Source: Actinomycetes bacterium (GTDB taxonomy: Bacteria; Actinomycetota; Acidimicrobiia; Acidimicrobiales; Microtrichaceae). From it: a stretch of 18,983 nucleotides of DNA. The stretch lies in NCBI GenBank assembly GCA_023434535.1, contig JAEYSR010000105.1, positions 1-18,983 of the forward strand. The letters are read 5' to 3'. A program made the position numbers and the translations under genes. The first letter of the stretch is position 1. Every line of letters starts with the position of its first letter. The notes beneath the pieces are model-generated. The model was given only the letters and a program-made list of their open reading frames with translations, was not told the DNA's origin and did not search any database. This document shows positions 7,112 to 12,698 of the stretch, piece after piece.

Positions 7112-7998
7112 CCGCCGCCGGCGTCATGGATGGCGGCGATGGCGCCGCTCTCTTCGAGCGGGTCGACGGTCCCGGCGGTCGGACCGCCTGGCTGCCCACC
7201 GACGCGACCCGCGGTCCGTGGGACCCGCACGCCTGTCACGGCGGCGCACCAGCGGCCTTCATCACCCGGGCGCTGGAGGGCGTACCCCTGCCCGAGTCGC
7301 CCGACGGCTCGGGCATGATCCCCATGCGACTGGCCCGGGTGACCATCGAGCTGGTCCGGCCGGTCCCGACCCGGCCGCTCCTCGTCGACGCCACGGTCCT
7401 CCGGCCGGGGCGGAAGGTCAGCCTGGTGGAGGCCACGCTGCGCACGGCGGACGACGACGTGGTCGTCGCCATGGCCCGCGGCTTGCGGATCCGGTCGACC
7501 GAGCCCGGCACCGTGGACCTCGACGACGCCGGCCCGTCGGGTCCGGCCGGGCACGGCGTCGACGACGAGCCGCCGGCTCTGCCGCCCGAGGCGTCCGACG
7601 TGTCGCTCGCAATGGTCGACTACGCCGGGTTCCACAACACCGGCACCGAGCACCGGTTCGTCCGCGGCGGGTTCTTCGAGCCGGGCCCGGTGTTCGACTG
7701 GATCCGACTGGCGATGCCGGTGGTGGCGGGCGAGGTGCCGTCGCCGTGGCAGAGGGCGGCGGCTGCGGCCGACTTCGCCAACGGGATCGGCTCCAGCGTC
7801 GCGTTCGACGGGTCGTCGCTGTTCATCAACCCCGACCTGACGGTGCACCTGTGGCGGGAGCCCGTCGGCGAGTGGGTCGGGATGGAGTCGGTGATGCGGA
7901 CGTCGAGCACCGGGATCGGGCTCAGCGACTCGGCCATGTGGGACCAGCAGGGCCGCATCGGCCGCGGCAACCAGTCGCTGCTGCTCGACCACCTCTGA
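7108..7998 (+). CDS. Acyl-CoA thioesterase, TesB-like double hotdog (4HBT_3 type)
   Basis: A 296-residue protein predicted to hydrolyse acyl-CoA thioesters in the cytoplasm. The N-terminal hotdog (about 20-135) has RGPWDPHACHGGAPAA, the family's HGG block at 44-46, followed by MRLARVTIELVRPVPTRPL and LRPGRKVSLVEATL, the standard strand pattern. An Asp/Pro-rich linker (about 135-165) leads to the C-terminal hotdog, with ADFANGIGSSVAF (221-233) and the NPDLTVHL strand (241-248). The GTG start at 7108 overlaps the upstream TGA as GTGA, and GGATCGAGG lies just upstream; an ATG at 7126 is an alternative. The arrangement predicts co-expression with the acyl-CoA ligase. A polyketide- or acyl-binding role without hydrolysis is possible. 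Confidence 0.85.
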   Translation: MTAAGVMDGGDGAALFERVDGPGGRTAWLPTDATRGPWDPHACHGGAPAAFITRALEGVPLPESPDGSGMIPMRLARVTIELVRPVPTRPLLVDATVLRPGRKVSLVEATLRTADDDVVVAMARGLRIRSTEPGTVDLDDAGPSGPAGHGVDDEPPALPPEASDVSLAMVDYAGFHNTGTEHRFVRGGFFEPGPVFDWIRLAMPVVAGEVPSPWQRAAAAADFANGIGSSVAFDGSSLFINPDLTVHLWREPVGEWVGMESVMRTSSTGIGLSDSAMWDQQGRIGRGNQSLLLDHL

Positions 7999-8005
7999 CC
8001 GCCCG

Positions 8006-8065
8006 CGCCCGCTCTGTTCCTCGATATCGACAGCTGTCCGTCGATATCGACGAACCGAGTGGGCG
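8006..8065. repeat. Palindromic element copy A: 26-bp imperfect hairpin, likely bidirectional terminator
   Basis: The left arm (8006-8031) and right arm (8040-8065) pair over 26 positions with two mismatches (8015/8056 and 8020/8051) and one G-T pair, around an 8-nt loop, AGCTGTCC. The inner ten bases of each arm are TCGATATCGA. The same half-site recurs at 9614-9639 and at 17392-17445. The hairpin begins 7 nt after the thioesterase stop and ends 12 nt before the next gene's -10 box. There is no T-tract. Confidence 0.8.
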
Positions 8066-8077
8066 GGTTGAGGGGCG

Positions 8078-8083
8078 TAGGGT
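8078..8083 (+). promoter_or_regulatory. -10 box (TAGGGT) of a leaderless promoter for the dimethylformamidase-like gene
   Basis: TAGGGT is followed by 6 nt and ATG at 8090, without a Shine-Dalgarno. It is identical to the hexamer before pcrA. Confidence 0.5.
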
Positions 8084-8089
8084 CCGCCC

Positions 8090-9586
8090 ATGAGCACCCT
8101 CGGCTACTGCTGGCCCCAGAGCGCGGTCGTCGGCGAGGAGATCGCCCTGCACCTCTCGGGCGACGGGTCCACCCCACTCGCCGTCGAGGTCGTGCGCGAC
8201 GGACTCGAACCGACCGTCGTGTGGACGTCGGCCGGCGTCGTCGCCCCCGAGCAGTCGATGCCGCCGGACGCTCCCGAGGACGGATGCGGCTGGACGCCGA
8301 CACTTCACCTCACGGTCGGCGAGTGGCTGAGCGGCCTGTACCTGGTGCTCGTCGACGGTCGACCCGTCGGTGCCTGGTTCCTCGTCCGTCCCACCACCCC
8401 GACACCCGACGCGCCGCTCCTCAAGCTCGCCACCAACACGTGGAACGCCTACAACGACGTCGGCGGGCGCAACCTCTACACGGGCGGAGTCATCGTCTCC
8501 CCGCAGCGACCACTCGGCTCGGGCTTCCTGTCCAAGGAACATGCGCTGGGCGAGCGCGTGGTCGACACCGTCGACGAGTTCTTCACCTACACCGTCGAGC
8601 GGGAGTACTCGCTGTGGCACGGCATGTCGGGGTGGGCCGGCCAGGAGCTCCGGTTCGTCCGCTGGGCGGAACGACGCGGCATCACGCTCGACTACTGCGT
8701 CGACGCGGATCTCGACGCCGAGCTCCACGGCGACATCGCCGCGGGGCTGCTCGACGGTCGCCGCCTCGTCCTGTCGGTCGGCCACGACGAGTACTGGACG
8801 TGGGGCCAGCGGGACTCCGTCGAGGGGCACATCGCGGGTGGCGGCAACGTCGCCTTCCTCTCCGGCAACACGGCCTACTGGCAGGTGCGGCTGGAGGACG
8901 ACGACCGGCGGATGGTCGCCTGGAAGCACCGCTACCGGGAGGACCCCGTGATGGGGACCGACCGGCAGGACCGCGTCACCTCCATGTGGTCGGATCCGCT
9001 GACCGGCCGACCGGAGTCCGCCATGACCGGCGTGACGTTCACCCGCGGCGGGTACCACGGCGTCCACCTGAGCGCGCCGGCGGGTGCGAGGGGCTACGAG
9101 GTGCATCGCCACGGCCACTGGTTGTTCGACGGCACGGATCTCCGACGCGGCGACGTGTTCGGCTCTGCGGCACGCGTGGTCGGCTACGAGTGCGACGGCA
9201 CCGACCTGACCCTGGTGGACGGCCTGCCCACTCCGGCGACACCGCCGACGCCGGGAACCCCGGAGGGCCTGGAGGTCCTGGCGACCGCCCCGGCCACGGG
9301 CTTCGACGAGCTGACCACGCCGCTGCCGATCGAGGAGGGGGCGGAGTACGAGCTGGTGTTCCACGCCGACCGGCTCCTGGGCGACCGATCGGTCGAGGCG
9401 CAGGACCGGCTCCGACACGGCCACGCGGTGATGGCGACGTGGACCCACCCGTCGGGCGGGACGGTGATGACCGTCGGTTGCACGGAGTGGGCCTACGGCC
9501 TCGAGCAGGACCCGACCTCACCCGGCGGCGTACCCGACCCAGTGGTCGAGCGCATCACTCTCAACGCGCTGGACCGCCTCGGCTGA
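8090..9586 (+). CDS. N,N-dimethylformamidase beta-subunit-like protein (catalytic-domain homologue)
   Basis: A 498-residue protein resembling the C-terminal catalytic domain of N,N-dimethylformamidase large subunits. Recognition rests on TNTWNAYNDVGGRNLY (115-130), LSVGHDEYWTWGQRDSVE (228-245), GGGNVAFLSGNTAYWQVR (250-267) and SMWSDPLTGRPE (298-309). In characterised dimethylformamidase an iron is held by two Tyr and one Glu, with a His nearby; Glu234 and His232 in GHDEYW and Tyr121 are candidates here. An N-terminal beta-rich region (about 1-100, ending AWFLVRP) replaces the larger N-terminal part of the classical enzyme. No signal peptide is visible. No small-subunit gene is adjacent, so the substrate and even amidase activity are uncertain. 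It has its own leaderless promoter and is convergent with the next gene. Confidence 0.75.
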   Translation: MSTLGYCWPQSAVVGEEIALHLSGDGSTPLAVEVVRDGLEPTVVWTSAGVVAPEQSMPPDAPEDGCGWTPTLHLTVGEWLSGLYLVLVDGRPVGAWFLVRPTTPTPDAPLLKLATNTWNAYNDVGGRNLYTGGVIVSPQRPLGSGFLSKEHALGERVVDTVDEFFTYTVEREYSLWHGMSGWAGQELRFVRWAERRGITLDYCVDADLDAELHGDIAAGLLDGRRLVLSVGHDEYWTWGQRDSVEGHIAGGGNVAFLSGNTAYWQVRLEDDDRRMVAWKHRYREDPVMGTDRQDRVTSMWSDPLTGRPESAMTGVTFTRGGYHGVHLSAPAGARGYEVHRHGHWLFDGTDLRRGDVFGSAARVVGYECDGTDLTLVDGLPTPATPPTPGTPEGLEVLATAPATGFDELTTPLPIEEGAEYELVFHADRLLGDRSVEAQDRLRHGHAVMATWTHPSGGTVMTVGCTEWAYGLEQDPTSPGGVPDPVVERITLNALDRLG

Positions 9587-9593
9587 GCTGTCC

Positions 9594-9639
9594 CCCGCCC
9601 CCGTCGTTCCGCCCGATATCGACGAACAGAGCGGGTGGG
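9594..9639. repeat. Palindromic element copy B: internally deleted version between convergent genes
   Basis: CGATATCGACGAACAGAGCGGGTGGG (9614-9639, split here: CGATATCGAC then GAACAGAGCG) matches the right arm of copy A. The left side keeps CCCGCCC (9594-9600) and GTTCC (9606-9610) but lacks the left TCGATATCGAC and the loop. CCCGCCC can pair with GGGTGGG (9633-9639) and GTTC with GAAC (9624-9627), so a weaker hairpin survives. It starts 8 nt after one stop and ends 8 nt before the opposing stop. Confidence 0.65.
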
Positions 9640-9646
9640 CCCGAGC

Positions 9647-10225
9647 TCAGTTGCCGCTGGTGGCGATCGTGGTCGTCGTCTCCCGCGACTGGTCCGGTCG
9701 CAGGTCGATGATGAGCCGGTCCTCGTCGACCTTCCACGGGAACGCCTCGAGCACCGAGCCGTCCGAGCCACCCGATCCGTCCGCTGTCCAGGTGACGTCG
9801 CGGCACAGCTCGCCGAGGGCGTCCCGGCCAGCGGAGGAGTCCGCCGCTCGGCGTTCCTCGAAGAGGTCGCGGTCCGGGTTCCACGTCACGAAGCAACCCT
9901 CCGGTGCGCCGGGGGCGACCGCCGACAGGGCGAACCACCCGTCGTCCTCGACGTCACCGATGTGCACGACGTAGATCGGCTGGCGCTGGCCGCGGCCCGA
10001 CACGTCGCTGAACAGCAGCGGTCCGTCCTGCTCGATCTGGGCCGCCATCCGGGAGGTGAAACCGGCGTCGAACGTGTCGTCGCCGAGCTGCACCTGGACC
10101 GGGCCCTTGCCGCCGGACGCCAGGTGGATCATCCCCCATGCGGCGAGCACGGCGAGGACGAGCGCCACGATGCCGATGATCACCGAGGTGGCCTGCTTGG
10201 AACCGCTGCGACGTTCGACCGGCAT
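9647..10225 (-). CDS. Hypothetical membrane-anchored extracytoplasmic protein, possibly degenerate Rieske-like
   Basis: A 192-residue protein of unknown function. A short basic N-terminus is followed by one hydrophobic segment (about 14-36), giving a probable N-in anchor with the rest outside. The C-terminal part has EGCFVTWNPDRDLFEE (109-124), then LCRDVTWTADGSG (140-152) and FPWKVDEDRLIIDL (162-175). The order Cys-strand-Cys-strand-closing beta hairpin is reminiscent of a Rieske fold, but the CxH and CxxH cluster ligands are absent, so any iron-sulfur centre is unlikely; Cys111 and Cys141 could form a disulfide. The tail contains TTTT (183-186). The ATG at 10225 has a weak GGGAAG upstream. 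It is divergent from sucC and convergent with the dimethylformamidase-like gene. Confidence 0.75.
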   Translation of the reverse strand: MPVERRSGSKQATSVIIGIVALVLAVLAAWGMIHLASGGKGPVQVQLGDDTFDAGFTSRMAAQIEQDGPLLFSDVSGRGQRQPIYVVHIGDVEDDGWFALSAVAPGAPEGCFVTWNPDRDLFEERRAADSSAGRDALGELCRDVTWTADGSGGSDGSVLEAFPWKVDEDRLIIDLRPDQSRETTTTIATSGN

Positions 10226-10276
10226 GATCGTCAGCTTCCCACGACCGCTCCGTCGCCACGATTCGGGACGGCAGCT

Positions 10277-10326
10277 GCCCTCGAACGGCCCTCGAATAGG
10301 GGAGCCTGCGGGCGCGGGTCTACTCT
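10277..10326 (+). promoter_or_regulatory. Probable sucCD promoter with tandem 9-bp direct repeats
   Basis: TACTCT (10321-10326) fits a TANNNT -10 box, predicting a start near 10333 and a leader of about 70 nt. Upstream, GCCCTCGAA occurs twice (10277-10285 and 10288-10296), spaced 11 bp, one helical turn, just upstream of where the -35 would lie. That is the usual position for an activator. No clear -35 hexamer is visible. Confidence 0.4.
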
Positions 10327-10333
10327 CCTGCCT

Positions 10334-10396
10334 CAGATCGGCGCGATCTGACGCCCTGTCAGGTCATCTGCGGTCTGCAGTTCGGCGACAGGAAGG
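10334..10396 (+). promoter_or_regulatory. Structured 5' leader of sucC
   Basis: CAGATCG-GCG-CGATCTG (10334-10350) is a perfect 7-bp hairpin, or a 17-bp palindromic operator, right at the predicted transcription start. A second pairing, CCTGTC (10355-10360) with GACAGG (10387-10392), encloses a small CTGC/GCAG hairpin (10368-10380). Its 3' side overlaps the Shine-Dalgarno AGGAAGG (10390-10396). The layout could tune translation of sucC. I do not recognise a known riboswitch. Confidence 0.35.
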
Positions 10397-10403
10397 TGAG
10401 AGG

Positions 10404-11546
10404 GTGGACCTCTTCGAGTACCAGGGCAAGCAGTTCTTCGCCACGTTCGACATCCCGGTCTCGGCCGGTGAGGCCGTCACCACGGTGGACGACGCAGTGG
10501 CGGTGGCGGAGCGGCTGGCCAGCTACCCCGTCGTCGTCAAGGCGCAGGTGCAGGTCGGCGGTCGCGGCAAGGCCGGCGGCGTGAAGCTGGCCAACGACGC
10601 GGACGAGGTCCGCGTGCACGCCACCAACATCCTCGGGCTCGACATCAAGGGCCACATCGTCAAGATCATCTGGATCGAGGTCGCCTCCGACATCGACCAG
10701 GAGTACTACGCCAGCTTCACCCTGGACCGCTCCGCCAAGAAGCACCTCGGCATGCTGTCCGCCCAGGGTGGCGTGGAGATCGAGGCCGTCGCCGAGAGCG
10801 ACCCCGACGCCATCGCCAAGATCTGGATCGACCCGGTGGACGGGCTGACCGACCAGGTCGCCGCCGACTGGGTGGCCGCCGCCAACCTGGATCCCCGGGC
10901 CACCGACGGCGCCATCGACATCCTCAAGAAGCTCTACCGGGCCTACACCGAGGGCGACGCGGATCTGGCCGAGGTCAACCCGCTGATCCTGAAGCCCACC
11001 GGCGAGGTCCACGCCCTCGACGCCAAGGTGACGCTGGACGACAACGCCTCCTACCGCCACGAGTGGGACGAGTACGAGGCCACCCAGGTCCGCGACGTCC
11101 GCGAGGCGGCGGCCCACGAGAAGGGCCTGCAGTACGTCGGTCTGGACGGCACGGTCGGCATCATCGCCAACGGCGCCGGCCTGGCCATGAGCACGCTCGA
11201 CGTGGTCAACCAGTCGGGCGGCAAGCCGGCCAACTTCCTCGACATCGGCGGCGGCGCCAACGCGGACGTCATGGCCGGTGCGCTCGAGGTCATCAACAAC
11301 GACCCGGCGGTCAAGGCGATCTTCATCAACATCTTCGGCGGCATCACCCGCGGCGAAGAGGTCGCCAACGGCATCGTCGAGGCGCTCGGTCGGGTCGACA
11401 TCGACTCGCCGATCGTGATCCGCCTGGACGGCACCAACGCCGAGGAGGGTCGGGAGATCCTCAAGCCGCACCTGTCCGACAAGCTGCAGATGCAGCCCAC
11501 CATGCTCGAGGCGGCCGCCAAGGTCGTCGAGCTGGCCGGGGCCTGA
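10404..11546 (+). CDS. sucC: Succinyl-CoA synthetase, beta subunit (ADP/GDP-forming)
   Basis: A 380-residue beta subunit of succinyl-CoA synthetase, which with SucD interconverts succinyl-CoA and succinate with nucleotide triphosphate formation in the TCA cycle. It begins DLFEYQGKQFFA, the canonical N-terminus, which fixes the GTG at 10404; the frame is open further upstream but that extension has no family counterpart. The ATP-grasp domain shows VVKAQVQVGGRGKAGGV (44-60), AEVNPLIL (189-196, metal-binding Asn191) and LDAKV (205-209). The C-terminal ligase domain has FLDIGGGAN (278-286) and IFINIFGGITRGEEVA (306-321). The Shine-Dalgarno AGGAAGG sits 7 nt upstream. sucD follows after 31 nt. Confidence 0.97.
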   Translation: MDLFEYQGKQFFATFDIPVSAGEAVTTVDDAVAVAERLASYPVVVKAQVQVGGRGKAGGVKLANDADEVRVHATNILGLDIKGHIVKIIWIEVASDIDQEYYASFTLDRSAKKHLGMLSAQGGVEIEAVAESDPDAIAKIWIDPVDGLTDQVAADWVAAANLDPRATDGAIDILKKLYRAYTEGDADLAEVNPLILKPTGEVHALDAKVTLDDNASYRHEWDEYEATQVRDVREAAAHEKGLQYVGLDGTVGIIANGAGLAMSTLDVVNQSGGKPANFLDIGGGANADVMAGALEVINNDPAVKAIFINIFGGITRGEEVANGIVEALGRVDIDSPIVIRLDGTNAEEGREILKPHLSDKLQMQPTMLEAAAKVVELAGA

Positions 11547-11562
11547 GGCGACGGAAGATCAA

Positions 11563-11568
11563 GAGGAG
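11563..11568 (+). promoter_or_regulatory. Shine-Dalgarno (GAGGAG) of sucD
   Basis: GAGGAG lies 9 nt before the sucD ATG, in the 31-nt gap after sucC. It is the clearest ribosome-binding site in the window, in contrast to the leaderless genes. Confidence 0.7.
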
Positions 11569-11577
11569 AACAGAGAC

Positions 11578-12477
11578 ATGAGCATCTTCGTCGACGAGAA
11601 CACCAAGGTCGTCTACCAAGGGCTGACCGGCAGCCAGGGCCGGTACTACGGCCTGCTCAACCGCGACTACGGCACGCAGGTCGTCGCCGGCACGAACCCC
11701 AAGAAGGCCGGCACCGACGTCGAGGGCATCCCGATCTTCGCCTCCGTCGCCGACGCCGTGGCCGAGACGGGCGCCAACGCGAGCTGCATCTTCATCCCCG
11801 CCCCGGGCGTGAAGTCGGCCGTCATGGAGGCCGCCGAGGGCGGCGTCGAGTTCATCGTGTGCATCACCGAGGGTGTGCCCATGCAGGACGAGGCGTGGTT
11901 CTTCAACAAGCTGCAGCGGGACTTCCCGTCGGTGCAGCTGCTGGGCCCGAACTGCCCTGGCATCATCAGCCCCGGCAAGTGCAACATCGGCATCACCGCC
12001 GGTCACATCGCCAAGGAGGCCGAGGCCGGCGCCAAGAACGTCGGCATCGTGAGCCGCTCCGGCACGCTGACCTACCAGGCGCTCTACGAGCTCAAGCTGC
12101 AGGACATCGGAGTGACCACCTGCGTCGGCATCGGCGGCGATCCGGTCCCGGGCACGAGCTTCATCGACTGCCTGGAGCGCTTCGAGGCCGACGAGGAGAC
12201 CTCGGCGGTCATGATGATCGGCGAGATCGGTGGCTCGGCCGAGGAGGAGGCAGCGGACTTCATCGCCTCCAAGATGACCAAGCCGGTCGTCGCGTACATC
12301 GCCGGTCAGACGGCCCCGGCCGGCAAGAAGATGGGCCACGCCGGCGCCATCGTCTCCGGCGGCAAGGGCACCGCGGCCGCCAAGATGGAGGCGCTGACCT
12401 CCGCCGGCGTCCAGGTCGGCGCCAACCCGACCGAGGCCGGCAGCCTCATGGTCGAGGTGATCCGCTCCCTCGGCTGA
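11578..12477 (+). CDS. sucD: Succinyl-CoA synthetase, alpha subunit
   Basis: A 299-residue alpha subunit that binds CoA and carries the phosphohistidine intermediate. The CoA-binding Rossmann domain has GLTGSQGRYYG (15-25), and the ligase domain has GPNCPGIISPGKCNIGI (123-139). The active-site His254 lies in KKMGHAGAIVSGG, and Glu216 in IGEIGGSAEEEAA matches the second conserved loop. Length is normal (E. coli about 289). The ATG at 11578 has GAGGAG 9 nt upstream. It is the second gene of the sucCD operon, and a strong GC hairpin follows 89 nt downstream. Confidence 0.97.
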   Translation: MSIFVDENTKVVYQGLTGSQGRYYGLLNRDYGTQVVAGTNPKKAGTDVEGIPIFASVADAVAETGANASCIFIPAPGVKSAVMEAAEGGVEFIVCITEGVPMQDEAWFFNKLQRDFPSVQLLGPNCPGIISPGKCNIGITAGHIAKEAEAGAKNVGIVSRSGTLTYQALYELKLQDIGVTTCVGIGGDPVPGTSFIDCLERFEADEETSAVMMIGEIGGSAEEEAADFIASKMTKPVVAYIAGQTAPAGKKMGHAGAIVSGGKGTAAAKMEALTSAGVQVGANPTEAGSLMVEVIRSLG

Positions 12478-12565
12478 CCGCCGCCCGGCGACGGACGGAT
12501 ATAGGGGTCGCGCCCGACAAGGTGTGGTCGTCTGCATCCGTAGATCCCTGATGAACGATCTTCGA

Positions 12566-12598
12566 ACGACGGCGTGACTTGCTGGGTCACGCCGTCGT
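12566..12598 (+). terminator. Strong GC hairpin terminator after sucCD
   Basis: ACGACGGCGTGAC (12566-12578) and its exact reverse complement (12586-12598) form a perfect 13-bp stem around a 7-nt loop, TTGCTGG. There is no downstream T-tract, as is common for actinobacterial hairpin terminators. It lies 89 nt after the sucD stop. Confidence 0.7.
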
Positions 12599-12692
12599 CG
12601 CGTCCGCCCCCCGACGTCGGCCGTCACCTGCACACCCGACGTCAACGCGTGACGCTCGAACCAGCCGAGGAACCCGGGTAGTTCGGGGCCCG

Positions 12693-12698
12693 TACAAT
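12693..12698 (+). promoter_or_regulatory. Consensus -10 box (TACAAT) overlapping the first ATG of the acyltransferase/hydrolase gene
   Basis: TACAAT is the best -10 match in the window, but it overlaps the ATG at 12697. If used, transcription would start near 12705 and translation at the ATG at 12739. An alternative reading is an ECF-sigma promoter: GGAAC at 12669-12673 and CGT at 12691-12693, 17 nt apart. Confidence 0.4.

Noticed and set aside
8059..9711. 550-codon plus-strand frame overlapping the dimethylformamidase-like gene
   Set aside because: Arg-rich alternate-frame shadow; the frame at 8090-9586 carries the conserved family motifs.
10056..10403. Upstream extension of sucC
   Set aside because: The extension overlaps the opposite-strand gene and has no SucC counterpart. 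GTG at 10404 gives the family N-terminus and has a Shine-Dalgarno.
12560..12568. CTTCGAACG resembling half of an actinobacterial LexA box or a tRNA T-loop
   Set aside because: No second LexA half-site at the right spacing, and no cloverleaf can be built around it.
12551..12577. Eight-codon ORF (MNDLRTTA) running into the sucCD terminator hairpin, as in an attenuator leader
   Set aside because: No Shine-Dalgarno, no run of regulatory codons and no downstream operon that would need attenuation; chance occurrence.
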